Positions 1 through 9,780 of a DNA stretch of 54,921 nucleotides are shown here, piece by piece. The notes beneath the pieces were generated by a model. That model was not told the origin of the DNA. It saw only the letters and a program-made list of their open reading frames with translations, and ran no database searches. The DNA comes from Mogibacterium sp. (GTDB lineage: Bacteria > Bacillota > Clostridia > Peptostreptococcales > Anaerovoracaceae): NCBI GenBank assembly GCA_017432075.1, contig JAFRJV010000058.1, positions 1 to 54,921 of the forward strand, in the 5' to 3' direction. The position numbers and the translations under genes are program-made. Position 1 is the first letter of the stretch; each line of letters starts with the position of its first letter.

Positions 1-13
1 TGCACTCTCAGCC

Positions 14-132
<119 letters not shown>

Positions 133-318
133 TTTTTTATTTCTCGAATTTTAACACCGGCGACTCAGGGTTTTCTGCACAGCGGCAGCTCCGCATGTGA
201 TCAGCGAAACCCTTATTTTTTTACAAAAATAAGGATGCTTCTTTGTTTTTTAAAACATGTTTTTAAATTAATACAAAAATTAATACATCAATTTCAATCA
301 ACTGTTATGCTTCGGGAA

Positions 319-342
319 CTGAAAGTGATAAAATAGTTTCAG
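319..342. repeat. Inverted repeat upstream of the coiled-coil gene
   Basis: CTGAAA (319-324) and TTTCAG (337-342) flank a 12-bp AT-rich centre that contains a -10-like GATAAAAT. The 132-423 gap otherwise holds only AT-rich DNA after the 5S gene and no ORF I can support. The dyad sits where an operator overlapping a promoter would be, but I cannot assign a regulator. Confidence 0.3.
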
Positions 343-423
343 CAATACGGGTTGCGAATTTTTGGTGCGCCCGATGTTGGAAAACACCAATAAAATAACA
401 CTTGTTATAGAGAGGGAATTACG

Positions 424-2700
424 ATGAAAAAAGGATTAAGCATTCTTCTCATAGCAGCAGCGTTATTCGGCTTTTACGGCAGTGCCGTTAACCTGAATGA
501 CATTCTTGCTTGCAAAGACTATTGGGAGAAGGCAGGTGAGGAATCCACAGCAAACATGAACAAGCTGGAGGATGGACTTAACCAGCTCAAGGAAAATGAG
601 CAGGCATACCTCGATGGTAAGGATCAGGTAGCCGATGGTGAAAAAGCACTCGCAGACGGCGAAGAACAGTATGCACAGGGACTCGCAGATTACGAAGCAG
701 CTCCGGCAAAGCTTGCTGACGGTGAAAAGCAGATCGCTGAAGGTGAGGCTAAGCTCGCTGACGGATATGCACAGTACAATAAGGGTGTGAAGGACCTTGC
801 AGCAGGTAAGAAAGCTGCTAAGGTAGGCGAAAAGCAGCTCGCTGATCTTAACACTCTTATCGATGGAATCAACCAGGTAGTTGATGGTTATCCGCAATTC
901 AAAAATGGTTATAAAAAGCTTAGAGACGGAAGAACTGAAGATGTTCTCAAGAAAGTCCCTCAGCTCGCACCTACATTGGAGAAGGTTCAGACACTTCTTA
1001 CAGAAGCTAAAAATACTGATGCTCTCGGGAAACTCGGAGCTGCAAGCCAGACTCTTCAGACACAGGCTGCTAAAACCGGATTTACCAATAAAGACTACGA
1101 TGACTTTGATGCTGCTTTAAAGAATCTTAAAGATGCTTTGAATGCATGCTCTCCGGTCCTCGCAGCGATCGATGCAAAAGTTCTTGGTATAAAGGACGGA
1201 GTAGTATCTGACGGCATGACGCTTGAGCAAATTCAGGGCATGCTGAATACTGATAATGCTGAACTCGGACCGAAAGCAGTATATGCACAGGTAGCTGCAC
1301 AAATGGCTCAGGCAGGCATTACTGACGAGGCGGCTATCAAGGCACAGTACGCCAAGACGATAGCTTCTATGACCGAGGAGGAGATCGCCGGTGCCGGTCA
1401 GCAGATGAAACAGCAGATAGTTGAGAAGGTCCAGGGCTTTGCTGAGGCTAATGGTGCGGAACTTCAGACTCTTGTGAAAAACTTTGACGAAGATGAACTG
1501 ACAACTGTAGGTTCAATCGTTCAGAAAATCAATGGCGGGAATCCTGCTGATGTAGCAACAGCAATCGGTGATCTCAGAAGTGTTCTCGGAAATGTTCATA
1601 CAGCAATCGGCGGCTTCCAGACTATGATAACCGGTTACACTGCAGAAAAAACAGGAAAACTTTCACAGTGGATCGATGGATATGCTCAGATAACCAGCAA
1701 AGAAACTGCAAGTGGACAGAAAAAGCTTGTCGGCGGTGTTGCACAGATCATCGGCGGTGTACTGGCCAGCAAAAATGATGAACTGATCAATGGAATGAAT
1801 GCTGCGGCAAAGAAGGCAGGCTTCAAGCCGACTGACTATATTCCGGTAGCAAATTCGCAGCTCGCAAAAGACATGGCTTCTGATGCAAAGCTCGAAAACT
1901 TCTATAATGATATGAATAAGATCGAAGCCGGGTTCAAGGCAGTTCTGCCTGCTCTGAATAACAAGGCTAAAACCGGTGCATCTGACCTCGCGGCAGGAAA
2001 GAAAGCCATCAAGGAAGGTGAAAAGAAGCTTGCAGACGCAAGAAAGCAGCTTGCACAGGGCGAGAAAGACCTCGCAGCCGGTAAGGCTCAGCTTGCTCAG
2101 GGCAAGGCTGACTACGCAGCAGCTCCTGGAAAGCTTGCTGATGCAGAGAAGCAGCTCGCTGAAGGACGTCAGGCACTTGCCGATGGTAAAGCTCAGCTTG
2201 CTCAGTATGAAGACGGTGAGCAGCAGGTAAGAGACGGCCTTGCAACACTCGCAGGTACAGAAGCTGATCTCTCACTCAAGAGCATCCTGGACAGACTTAA
2301 TGGCGATGACGACTTCGACAATGGTGATAACCATCTTGAACTCGACGAAGGTCTTGCAGCAGTAGAAGTCGGCAGAGGCTATCAGGCTGAAGACGGCGTT
2401 CTCATCACAGACGAGATCATGGCAAGAGCGGTCGGCACAGGAGCTCTTCTCGGAGCAGGTGCTCTCGCAGTTCTCGCTGCTATACTGTCCTTCCTCAAGA
2501 AGAACAAAGGCGCAGGAGTCTTCGCGATCCTCGCAGCTGCAGCAGGTGCATTTGGCGCATTCTACGGTACAAATGCAGGTACATACTTCTCGGATATCGC
2601 CGGTTCTACAGCAGGCTCAGCAGCCTGGGTAGCTGCAGGTATCCTTGGAGCAGTAGCACTCGTACACGCAATTGTTCACTTCACTGCTAAGGAAGCATAA
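424..2700 (+). CDS. Secreted/membrane coiled-coil repeat protein (YhgE-like arms)
   Basis: The 758-residue product starts with a signal or anchor helix (residues about 4-22) and ends with three hydrophobic segments (about 670-755). Between them lie two arms rich in repeats of the type LADGEKQ/LAQGKAD (about 55-140 and 515-605). Such roughly 7-residue repeats are typical of YhgE/Pip-type membrane proteins and predict long alpha-helical coiled coils. The two arms share near-identical blocks (for example DLAAGKKA and ADYEAAP/ADYAAAP) in opposite order, which suggests they pair as an antiparallel hairpin. AGAGGGA 6 bp before the ATG supports the start. Two ABC exporter-like genes follow behind a terminator and a separate promoter, so a functional link is possible but unproven. 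The exact function is unknown. Confidence 0.75.
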   Translation: MKKGLSILLIAAALFGFYGSAVNLNDILACKDYWEKAGEESTANMNKLEDGLNQLKENEQAYLDGKDQVADGEKALADGEEQYAQGLADYEAAPAKLADGEKQIAEGEAKLADGYAQYNKGVKDLAAGKKAAKVGEKQLADLNTLIDGINQVVDGYPQFKNGYKKLRDGRTEDVLKKVPQLAPTLEKVQTLLTEAKNTDALGKLGAASQTLQTQAAKTGFTNKDYDDFDAALKNLKDALNACSPVLAAIDAKVLGIKDGVVSDGMTLEQIQGMLNTDNAELGPKAVYAQVAAQMAQAGITDEAAIKAQYAKTIASMTEEEIAGAGQQMKQQIVEKVQGFAEANGAELQTLVKNFDEDELTTVGSIVQKINGGNPADVATAIGDLRSVLGNVHTAIGGFQTMITGYTAEKTGKLSQWIDGYAQITSKETASGQKKLVGGVAQIIGGVLASKNDELINGMNAAAKKAGFKPTDYIPVANSQLAKDMASDAKLENFYNDMNKIEAGFKAVLPALNNKAKTGASDLAAGKKAIKEGEKKLADARKQLAQGEKDLAAGKAQLAQGKADYAAAPGKLADAEKQLAEGRQALADGKAQLAQYEDGEQQVRDGLATLAGTEADLSLKSILDRLNGDDDFDNGDNHLELDEGLAAVEVGRGYQAEDGVLITDEIMARAVGTGALLGAGALAVLAAILSFLKKNKGAGVFAILAAAAGAFGAFYGTNAGTYFSDIAGSTAGSAAWVAAGILGAVALVHAIVHFTAKEA

Positions 2701-2726
2701 GCTGATACAAAACAGAGAATGATATA

Positions 2727-2765
2727 CAGAGAGAGGTGCAGAATTGCACCTCTCTCTGAGTTTTT
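2727..2765 (+). terminator. Intrinsic terminator
   Basis: A perfect 14-bp stem (CAGAGAGAGGTGCA, 2727-2740, with 2745-2758) and a four-base loop are followed by AGTTTTT. It ends the coiled-coil gene and separates it from the ABC pair. Confidence 0.9.
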
Positions 2766-2795
2766 GGTAAAAAAACAGAATGACGTGCTCCTAAA

Positions 2796-2804
2796 TGTTA
2801 TAAT
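2796..2804 (+). promoter_or_regulatory. Extended -10 promoter for the ABC pair
   Basis: TGTTATAAT combines a perfect TATAAT (2799-2804) with an upstream TGN extension. No good -35 is seen, which fits an extended -10 promoter. It lies just after the terminator of the preceding gene and about 50 bp before the TTG start of the first ABC gene. Confidence 0.6.
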
Positions 2805-2852
2805 GACTTGGAGTGCGGCCTGCTTTGCAGGTCATAAACAGGGAGGGAACAA

Positions 2853-5237
2853 TTGTCTCATACGATTGAGTTAAGAAATGTTTCAAAATACTATGCTGAC
2901 GAAACCTCCGTCAACATGGGGTTTTCGCGTGTAGACCTTGACCTCGATATAGGTGAGTTTGTTGCCATCACAGGCGAGAGCGGCAGCGGAAAGTCAACGC
3001 TTCTCAATGTGATCAGCGGCCTTGACACCTATGAAGAAGGCGAGATGTTTGTATGCGGAGAAGACACGACTGCATACGGAACAGATGATTATGAGAGATA
3101 CCGGAAAACGTATATAGGCAATATTTTTCAGGATTTCAACCTGATAAACAGCTATACGGTTTACCAGAATATAGAAGTCGTGATGCTGCTTTCCGGGAAA
3201 AGCAGGAAAGACTGCAAAGAAAGTATCAATGCGCTGATAGAATTGGTCGGACTCACCGACCACCGCAATACAAAAGTGTCTAAGCTTTCCGGCGGGCAGA
3301 AGCAGAGAGTAGCTATTGCAAGAGCACTTGCAAAAAATGCACCTATCATAGTAGCAGATGAGCCAACAGGCAATCTGGACAGCACATCTGCCGATGCTGT
3401 AATGGAGACCCTTGCAAAAGTGTCCAAAGACAGACTTGTAGTGATCGTAACTCATAATTATGAGCAGGCTGAGCCGTATGTGACCAGAAAACTTACGATG
3501 CACGACGGCAGGATCATTGAAGATAAGAAGATCGTTCCGGCAGAGTCCGCAGAACCTTTAACTTATGAGGAGCTTTATGATTCTCTCAAGAAAGCAGCTA
3601 GCCTTGAGGGCCAAACAGACTCGGAAAACGAACCCGAGGCGGAGAGAATATCCGGCCGGTATGAATCAGTGATCCCCGGAAAAATGAAGAAGACTTCAGA
3701 GCTTAGACTGGGAGTGCGCAACACATTCAATCTGCCTTCCAAGTTCATTCTGCTGTTCATAGTATATTTCTTTGTCTCGACCGCAGTACTTGGACAGTAT
3801 GCGACAACAAAGAACAGCATGCATGAAAGCGACATACTGGGCAAGAATCCGTATTTTTCCAACACCAGCTCGGACAGGATGATCGTGAAAAAAGCTGATG
3901 AAAGCAGCTTCACCAATCATGATTTTGCTGAGATACAGAGTGTTCCTAATGTAAATACAATAATCAAAAATGATTTAGCGATTGACCGCGGTGTCAGTAT
4001 CAGCCTCGGTGACTTCTATGTTGACGGGCCGGTGGTCTCCACTGATCTGCTGAAGGAAGAAGATATCACATATGGGCATATGCCTCAGAATGATTACGAG
4101 ATAGTGATCAGGGTCGATTCAGCGACCAATGCTTTTATAAATGTTGCAAGTAACGGAAATGACTATATAGGAAGTATTGTATCGCTCACAGATATGGAGC
4201 AGATACAGACCTATGAGTTTTCCAAAGATATTAAAGTTGCCGGGATCATCCTGAACAGTGATCTTGGTGATGATGCGGATTATTCGATCTATGGTTACTC
4301 TACTATATATATGAGCGAAGCTGCATCCAGAGAGCTGCTTGTCGCAATGAGAGCGGCAGTATCAAAAACCGAGCTTAACTTTGGAGGTACAAGAGTCATT
4401 AACGATTACGGACGTGCAGTGTACTCTTCTCCTAATGTGCCTGAAGGCAAAGTCTACCTGTTTGAAAATCAGACATATTATTACGATGACGAAGATGTTA
4501 AAGGAGAAGACTTCGGACTGAAGGTATATAACAGATCTTTTGAATCCGAAGGGAAGTATGAGGTAGACAAGCTCATAACCCGGATAAATTGTTACAATCT
4601 GGTTGGAGTTCCGGTAGATGAGTATGAAGCATTTATAAATAGTGTATTCATCAACAACAAAGATTATATAAAGCTTTTTGACAAGGGATTTTATCAGGTA
4701 AGCGTATTTATGACCAACGAGCAGGAGTCTGATGAAACCCAGCAGGCGCTTAATGAAATGGGCTTTACAACACTGGCGCTGAAAGACTCTCTTACGGATT
4801 CTACCGGCGGCCTTGGGAAAATGCTTGATATAATGACTTATTTAAGGCTGGCTCTTGAGTTCATAATACTGTTCTTTATTGCTTATGCAGTCATAAGGCT
4901 GATAATGAGATCCCGGAATTCATACTACTCAACTCTCAGGATACTCGGCGCTTCTAAGAGCAACACAGCAAGCATTATAAGAACTGAACTCATACTGATG
5001 ATGATGATCGCCTATGCAGCGGACCTGCTGATCGTGCTGCTTGTAAACAAAGGCATTATTCAGGATATGACCGGATACGAGATGAGTGAGGTCACTAAAC
5101 TGCTGTACTATCTTACTCCTTTTGATTATGGCATACTTGGCGCTGTGCTTCTTGTCATGTCGCTGCTTATTGCTAACAGATACTCCAGGAATGTCTTCAC
5201 AATGAGTGCCATGAAGTCATTCAGAGAGGGGGTGTAG
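2853..5237 (+). CDS. ABC transporter, ATPase-FtsX permease fusion (first of pair)
   Basis: The 794-residue protein has an N-terminal ABC ATPase (about 1-235) with Walker A GESGSGKST (41-49), signature LSGGQKQR, Walker B with ADEPTGNLD and the H-loop THN. A permease follows: one membrane helix (about 296-315), a roughly 350-residue extracellular domain, and three helices at the C-terminus. This is the MacB/LolD-FtsX type of exporter or mechanotransmission protein. The start is TTG, chosen because GGGAGGG lies 5-10 bp upstream and no ATG fits. The stop is 3 bp before the next gene, which has the same architecture, so the two likely form a heterodimer. The substrate is unknown. Confidence 0.88.
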   Translation: MSHTIELRNVSKYYADETSVNMGFSRVDLDLDIGEFVAITGESGSGKSTLLNVISGLDTYEEGEMFVCGEDTTAYGTDDYERYRKTYIGNIFQDFNLINSYTVYQNIEVVMLLSGKSRKDCKESINALIELVGLTDHRNTKVSKLSGGQKQRVAIARALAKNAPIIVADEPTGNLDSTSADAVMETLAKVSKDRLVVIVTHNYEQAEPYVTRKLTMHDGRIIEDKKIVPAESAEPLTYEELYDSLKKAASLEGQTDSENEPEAERISGRYESVIPGKMKKTSELRLGVRNTFNLPSKFILLFIVYFFVSTAVLGQYATTKNSMHESDILGKNPYFSNTSSDRMIVKKADESSFTNHDFAEIQSVPNVNTIIKNDLAIDRGVSISLGDFYVDGPVVSTDLLKEEDITYGHMPQNDYEIVIRVDSATNAFINVASNGNDYIGSIVSLTDMEQIQTYEFSKDIKVAGIILNSDLGDDADYSIYGYSTIYMSEAASRELLVAMRAAVSKTELNFGGTRVINDYGRAVYSSPNVPEGKVYLFENQTYYYDDEDVKGEDFGLKVYNRSFESEGKYEVDKLITRINCYNLVGVPVDEYEAFINSVFINNKDYIKLFDKGFYQVSVFMTNEQESDETQQALNEMGFTTLALKDSLTDSTGGLGKMLDIMTYLRLALEFIILFFIAYAVIRLIMRSRNSYYSTLRILGASKSNTASIIRTELILMMMIAYAADLLIVLLVNKGIIQDMTGYEMSEVTKLLYYLTPFDYGILGAVLLVMSLLIANRYSRNVFTMSAMKSFREGV

Positions 5238-5240
5238 CGC

Positions 5241-7697
5241 ATGATCAGACTCGATAAAGTAAATAAGTACTTTAACAAGGGCAAGTCAAATGAGATCCAT
5301 GTCATAGATGATACTTCGATGACTCTGCCGGATAAAGGGATCTTTTGTATTCTTGGACCTTCCGGATGCGGAAAAACGACTTTGCTTAATGTTATTGGCG
5401 GGCTAGACCGCGTTGACAGCGGAACTATCACTGTCAATGATCAACCTATTACAAGACGCTCCTCCGACAGGATAGACAATATACGCAATGCGTCTTTAGG
5501 CTACATATTTCAGAATTTTAATCTGCTGGATGACAGGTCGGTGTTTGAGAACGTTGCTATAGCTCTCCGGATGACAGGCATAACTGATGATGCAACAGTA
5601 ACAAGCCGTGTCAGGTACTGCCTCGAAAAGCTGGGAATTGACCAATACAGAAACAGGCTTGCAGGTTCACTTTCAGGCGGTCAGCGCCAGCGTGTCGCGA
5701 TCGCAAGGGCGATCGTAAAGAACCCGGATGTCATTATCGCCGATGAGCCTACAGGAAACCTCGACAGCGCCAATACTCTTGAGATCATGAATATAATAAA
5801 GAAGATCTCAACTGACAGGCTTGTCATTCTTGTTACGCATGAACGTAAAATAGCAGAGTTCTATTCTGATCATGTTGCAGAGATCAAGGATGGAAAGATC
5901 GTTGATACATATAGTAACGACTCGTCCAGATTCCTTGATTATCAGCTCGATAATAAGATATATCTCAAGGACATTGAGATACATAAGCGACTCCTTAATG
6001 AAAACGTCAGCATCGATCTGTATAGCGATACGGACCGTAAGACGGATATAAAGCTGGTTATAAGGGACAACGTTATATACATCGATACCGGGGGTAAGTT
6101 AAACGTTGCAGATAATGGATCTAACGTACAGCTTATCGATGCTCACTATGAGGGCATGGATGAGACCTTTTTTGAAGGCAGTGACTTCGACTATAATGCG
6201 TTTCTCCCGTCCGGTTATAAGGCAAGGTATAGATCCTTATATAATCTGCCGAATATGCTTGCCGGCGGATGGAATGCTTTAAAACAATTCAAACGAATAA
6301 AGAAAATATTTCTTTTTGGCTTCGTTTTTGCTGCTATGTTTGCTTTTCTCGCAATAAGCAATGTATTCGGTCTGCTTGAAGTAAAACCGGTAGATTACAG
6401 AATGACAAACGGCAATTATATAACGATAGACAACACTGATGGGACAGAAGATCTGCTGGATCTGGTTGGAAGTCTTGAACAGGTCGCTTATGCTTTGCCG
6501 GGAGAGACAAGAGAGAGCGTAACGCTTCCGCTGGATGATTACGACCAGACTGTTTACGCAAGTGAAGATTTAGTGGTATCTGTTGTCTTGACAAGTATAC
6601 TGGATCCGGAAAAGCTGATAGCGGGAACTATGCCTGCAGATCCGCATGATGTTGTAATAGATAAGTTTATTGTGGATGCATTTCTGAGAGAGGACCTCGG
6701 AAAGATGGTCGGTCTTGATACGATGGAAGAATTTATCGGGAGGCGGATCAGAATTCCAAATCTGGAGGATTACCGGATAACAGGAATAGCAGATACTGAA
6801 TCCCCGTCCCTTTTTGTGGATCCGGGTCAGGCAATGTATATCCTGACTAATGCCGGTGACGCCAGTGATGATACTTCATTAGGATATGTCGAAGGCGAAG
6901 AGGGAGAAATAGACATTGTAAGGAGCGGCAAGGTCAAGGATCTTGATCTTGCGAAAGGTGAGATAAAAATAGAAAGCGGGCGTAAACCGCAAAAGGCCTT
7001 TGAAGTAATCGTCAATGTTTCAAACAAAGAAAGCATGAAGATAGGCAAGACTATCAGTACTGAGGTGGCCGGGGAGAATCTGAAAGTGGTTGGCTTTTAC
7101 ACCAGTGATATAGCTGACGATGATACTTATTATGTTCATGCAGATACTGTAAATAAGTATTATATAGGAAGGCAGAAAGAGATCTCGGTGTATGCACCGG
7201 ATACTGCACTTCTTAAATACATGCTCGACAAGGCAGGTGTTCCGTCCAGTGTAAATGATATCAGTGAAAGAGACACTTATATAAATGCTCACAGAAACCA
7301 GCTCATTTCTGCGATAGTCGTAGCCGCGGTCATAATCCTGATCTCACTTATAGAGATGTTCCTTATGCTGAGGTCATCATTCCTCTCAAGAATAAAAGAG
7401 GTGGGTATCCTCAGAGCAATAGGATTAAAGAAAGGCGATATTTACAAGATGTTCATTGGGGAAATACTTGTAATAACCTGTATAACGGCTCTTCCGGGTA
7501 TCGCAGTGATGTACCTTGGCCTGTCGCAGGTAGTAAAAACTACGTACTATTTACAGGGGCAGTATATGATCACACCTGCAATTGCTGCCATGACTTTCGG
7601 CTTACTGCTGATATTTAATCTATTTACAGGTATCCTTCCGGTGTTTGCAACATTGCGCAAGACACCGGCACAGATATTGGCCAGGACAGATATATAA
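5241..7697 (+). CDS. ABC transporter, ATPase-FtsX permease fusion (second of pair)
   Basis: The 818-residue protein repeats the layout of its upstream neighbour: ABC ATPase with GPSGCGKTT, LSGGQRQR, ADEPTGNLD and THE; one membrane helix near residues 353-375; a large external domain; and three C-terminal helices. The C-terminal block RIKEVGILRAIGLKKGDI is the cytoplasmic signature seen in FtsX-family permeases. A G-run before the ATG (5226-5231), inside the end of the preceding gene, can serve as ribosome binding site, so the two are translationally linked. An intrinsic terminator follows. Antimicrobial peptide or cell-wall related export is a common role for such pairs, but nothing here fixes it. 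Confidence 0.88.
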   Translation: MIRLDKVNKYFNKGKSNEIHVIDDTSMTLPDKGIFCILGPSGCGKTTLLNVIGGLDRVDSGTITVNDQPITRRSSDRIDNIRNASLGYIFQNFNLLDDRSVFENVAIALRMTGITDDATVTSRVRYCLEKLGIDQYRNRLAGSLSGGQRQRVAIARAIVKNPDVIIADEPTGNLDSANTLEIMNIIKKISTDRLVILVTHERKIAEFYSDHVAEIKDGKIVDTYSNDSSRFLDYQLDNKIYLKDIEIHKRLLNENVSIDLYSDTDRKTDIKLVIRDNVIYIDTGGKLNVADNGSNVQLIDAHYEGMDETFFEGSDFDYNAFLPSGYKARYRSLYNLPNMLAGGWNALKQFKRIKKIFLFGFVFAAMFAFLAISNVFGLLEVKPVDYRMTNGNYITIDNTDGTEDLLDLVGSLEQVAYALPGETRESVTLPLDDYDQTVYASEDLVVSVVLTSILDPEKLIAGTMPADPHDVVIDKFIVDAFLREDLGKMVGLDTMEEFIGRRIRIPNLEDYRITGIADTESPSLFVDPGQAMYILTNAGDASDDTSLGYVEGEEGEIDIVRSGKVKDLDLAKGEIKIESGRKPQKAFEVIVNVSNKESMKIGKTISTEVAGENLKVVGFYTSDIADDDTYYVHADTVNKYYIGRQKEISVYAPDTALLKYMLDKAGVPSSVNDISERDTYINAHRNQLISAIVVAAVIILISLIEMFLMLRSSFLSRIKEVGILRAIGLKKGDIYKMFIGEILVITCITALPGIAVMYLGLSQVVKTTYYLQGQYMITPAIAAMTFGLLLIFNLFTGILPVFATLRKTPAQILARTDI

Positions 7698-7716
7698 AAT
7701 ACATGATCTGTTACGC

Positions 7717-7744
7717 AGAGGCGGGAACTTCCCGCCTCTTTTTT
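7717..7744 (+). terminator. Intrinsic terminator
   Basis: AGAGGCGGG pairs with CCCGCCTCT around a five-base loop and is followed directly by a T-run (to 7744). It ends the ABC operon. Confidence 0.92.
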
Positions 7745-7899
7745 AATGCTCGAATAAGCAGCCTCATTTTGTGTACCGCGGGTTTGTGTGGAAATACTCA
7801 CACTACATTTTTTCCACGATAATCATCAGTATTCGACCTGTATCCTGCAATGGATGGCCGAAATCTCCCAAATGGCTGTAACCCTGTATTTTCAAGGCG

Positions 7900-7927
7900 T
7901 TGACAGCTGTTTTTCTGCGTGTAGAAT
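7900..7927 (+). promoter_or_regulatory. Sigma-A promoter of the pilus operon
   Basis: A perfect TTGACA (7900-7905), a 16-bp spacer and TAGAAT (7922-7927) give a near-consensus housekeeping promoter about 50 bp before the first pilus gene. Upstream, GTGTG/CACAC and GTGGAAA/TTTCCAC inverted repeats (about 7786-7816) overlap one another and could be a regulatory structure. Confidence 0.8.
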
Positions 7928-7981
7928 GGGGACATTCCGCCGGCGGGACCCAATCAACGGAGAATGAAAGGAACACACATC

Positions 7982-9769
7982 ATGCTAGAAAAATTGTCAT
8001 TGCTCATTCGATGTCGAAACTATTTGCTGATTGTTTTTTTGAGCCTGTTATGTCTGCTCATGGCAGATGTGATAACAGGAGGAGCTTATGCATCAACTGC
8101 CAACAGCATGTACAGCCTTTCAGGTGCTCAGTATCAGCTGTACACCGACAGTGCCTGTACTGCAAAGGCCGTAGCTGCAAACGGAAGTAATGCAATACTT
8201 ACCACTGATGAAAACGGAGATTCGAATGTGCTTGAGATAAAGCCGGGAACTTACTACGCCAGGGAGATCAAACCGTCCCGGGGATACAGGCTGGATGCCG
8301 AAGAGAGCGGAGCTGCCAGAGTTTATACCATTCAGGTAACTGCATCGAATACTGCGTCCAACCCTGCGGCCTTCACTTCAAGTGAGCCTCCGGTCTACGG
8401 TGTACCGGATTTTATGGTACACAAGACTGACCCGGCTGGAGCCTACGACTACACAAAGCTTCTCGGTGCGAAGTTCACGGTGAAATACTATGACGTTGAT
8501 GCCAGAGACAAGATCAGGGATGCTGAGCCGAAAGACCAGTGGATATTCGAGACGGTGAAAAAAGAAACACCGGATGGAACGTACATAGCCGGTTTCGACT
8601 GGCAGACAGATGAACCGGTCTCTTTCAGCCACGAGGGTACAGGCACATTTTATGAGGTCAGTGAAAACGGTGAGACAAAAAGAGTGCTGCCCCTCGGCTG
8701 GTTCACGATCGAAGAGGCCGAAGCGCCGCCGGGGTTCTGGCTCTCCGACAGGATATGCTACGGGCACGTATATCAGCCGACTGAGGGAGGTGATGCTGTA
8801 ACGGAGATCGAAGGAACGAGTGAAGATCCTAAACTGAAAAAGAATACTCTGGTATTCGTAAACAGGCCATATCCAAGCATAACTACGACCGCTTCTCTGC
8901 AGAACTGCAATCACGAGGTAAATGACATCATCACATACGAGAACCTGGTACCTGATGCGAACTACATGTTCAGAGGATGGCTTGTGGACACAGTGACAGG
9001 TGAGAAGGTTCCCGGTTCAGACGGAAGTGTTGCGCTTGAGGCCGGCTCAGAGACATCGGGACAGGTCGAAATGATACTCAGCACGGATGGCTATGATGAC
9101 ATGGAGGGTCACAGCCTGACTGCTTTCGAAGAGCTTTATCTGATCCGCAAAGAAGACGGGAAAGATACGGAGATTCCGATAGCAGAACATAAGGACATCA
9201 ATGACAGCAGCCAGACTGTGGAGATATTCCAGGATCTGAAGATAACTAAAAACGTTACGGGAAATCTCGGAGACCTGTCCAAGGTATTTGAATACACTGC
9301 GGAGTTCACCGGTCTCGTTCCCGGCAGGTCATATACGGTGGAGGGCTATGACGGGAAGGTCTTCAATGCAGATCAATCAGGGAACGCCACTATTCCACTG
9401 AAACTCATGGATGGCAGGAACATTACGATTAAAAAACTTCCAAAGGGTGCAAAATATCAGATCACGGAAGCGGCATCCGACCATGTGGCTGAATTCAAGG
9501 CGTTTTCAGAGGATATGGCGGATAAGGGCGCGAAGATCGTTCTGGCATCAGGCAGCAACGGAGAAGATGCTGCAAAGGAACTTTCGACAGCTCTTGAGAC
9601 AGTCGATATTTTCGACGGTACTGTTGTGATCGCATGGGAGAACAACAGGGATCTGGCTACGGTCACTGCGGTACAGTCATACCTCGGCATCTGGGCTCTT
9701 GCAACAGTATTAGTGCTTGCGGGAACAGCAGCACTGCTTATAAAACACACTGGATACGGACACGAATAG
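7982..9769 (+). CDS. SpaA/VaFE-repeat surface stalk protein
   Basis: The product has about 595 residues. The signal peptide runs through the GGAYA cleavage region. It begins almost at once with a SpaA-type prealbumin-like repeat (NSMYSLSGAQYQLY), followed by a second such domain, then a VaFE domain with TAFEELY and a C-terminal SSQTVEIF block. VaFE/T-Q ester domains of this kind can form an internal Thr-Gln ester bond. A last domain (KNVTGNLGDLSKVF onward) matches one in the next gene, and a C-terminal helix follows. There is no LPXTG; only a degenerate DLATVTA precedes the helix, and the tail is weakly charged. The ATG at 7982 is preferred over 7964 because GAAAGGA lies 9 bp before it. Confidence 0.85.
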   Translation: MLEKLSLLIRCRNYLLIVFLSLLCLLMADVITGGAYASTANSMYSLSGAQYQLYTDSACTAKAVAANGSNAILTTDENGDSNVLEIKPGTYYAREIKPSRGYRLDAEESGAARVYTIQVTASNTASNPAAFTSSEPPVYGVPDFMVHKTDPAGAYDYTKLLGAKFTVKYYDVDARDKIRDAEPKDQWIFETVKKETPDGTYIAGFDWQTDEPVSFSHEGTGTFYEVSENGETKRVLPLGWFTIEEAEAPPGFWLSDRICYGHVYQPTEGGDAVTEIEGTSEDPKLKKNTLVFVNRPYPSITTTASLQNCNHEVNDIITYENLVPDANYMFRGWLVDTVTGEKVPGSDGSVALEAGSETSGQVEMILSTDGYDDMEGHSLTAFEELYLIRKEDGKDTEIPIAEHKDINDSSQTVEIFQDLKITKNVTGNLGDLSKVFEYTAEFTGLVPGRSYTVEGYDGKVFNADQSGNATIPLKLMDGRNITIKKLPKGAKYQITEAASDHVAEFKAFSEDMADKGAKIVLASGSNGEDAAKELSTALETVDIFDGTVVIAWENNRDLATVTAVQSYLGIWALATVLVLAGTAALLIKHTGYGHE

Positions 9770-9780
9770 GAGGAAACGAT

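Noticed and set aside
463-2275. Long minus-strand and shifted frames within the coiled-coil gene
   Set aside because: They mirror the repetitive GC-rich codons of the real gene, lack ribosome binding sites and show no protein family features.
7745-7963. Riboswitch before the pilus operon
   Set aside because: The likely transcription start leaves a leader of about 50 nt, and no known aptamer pattern is visible.
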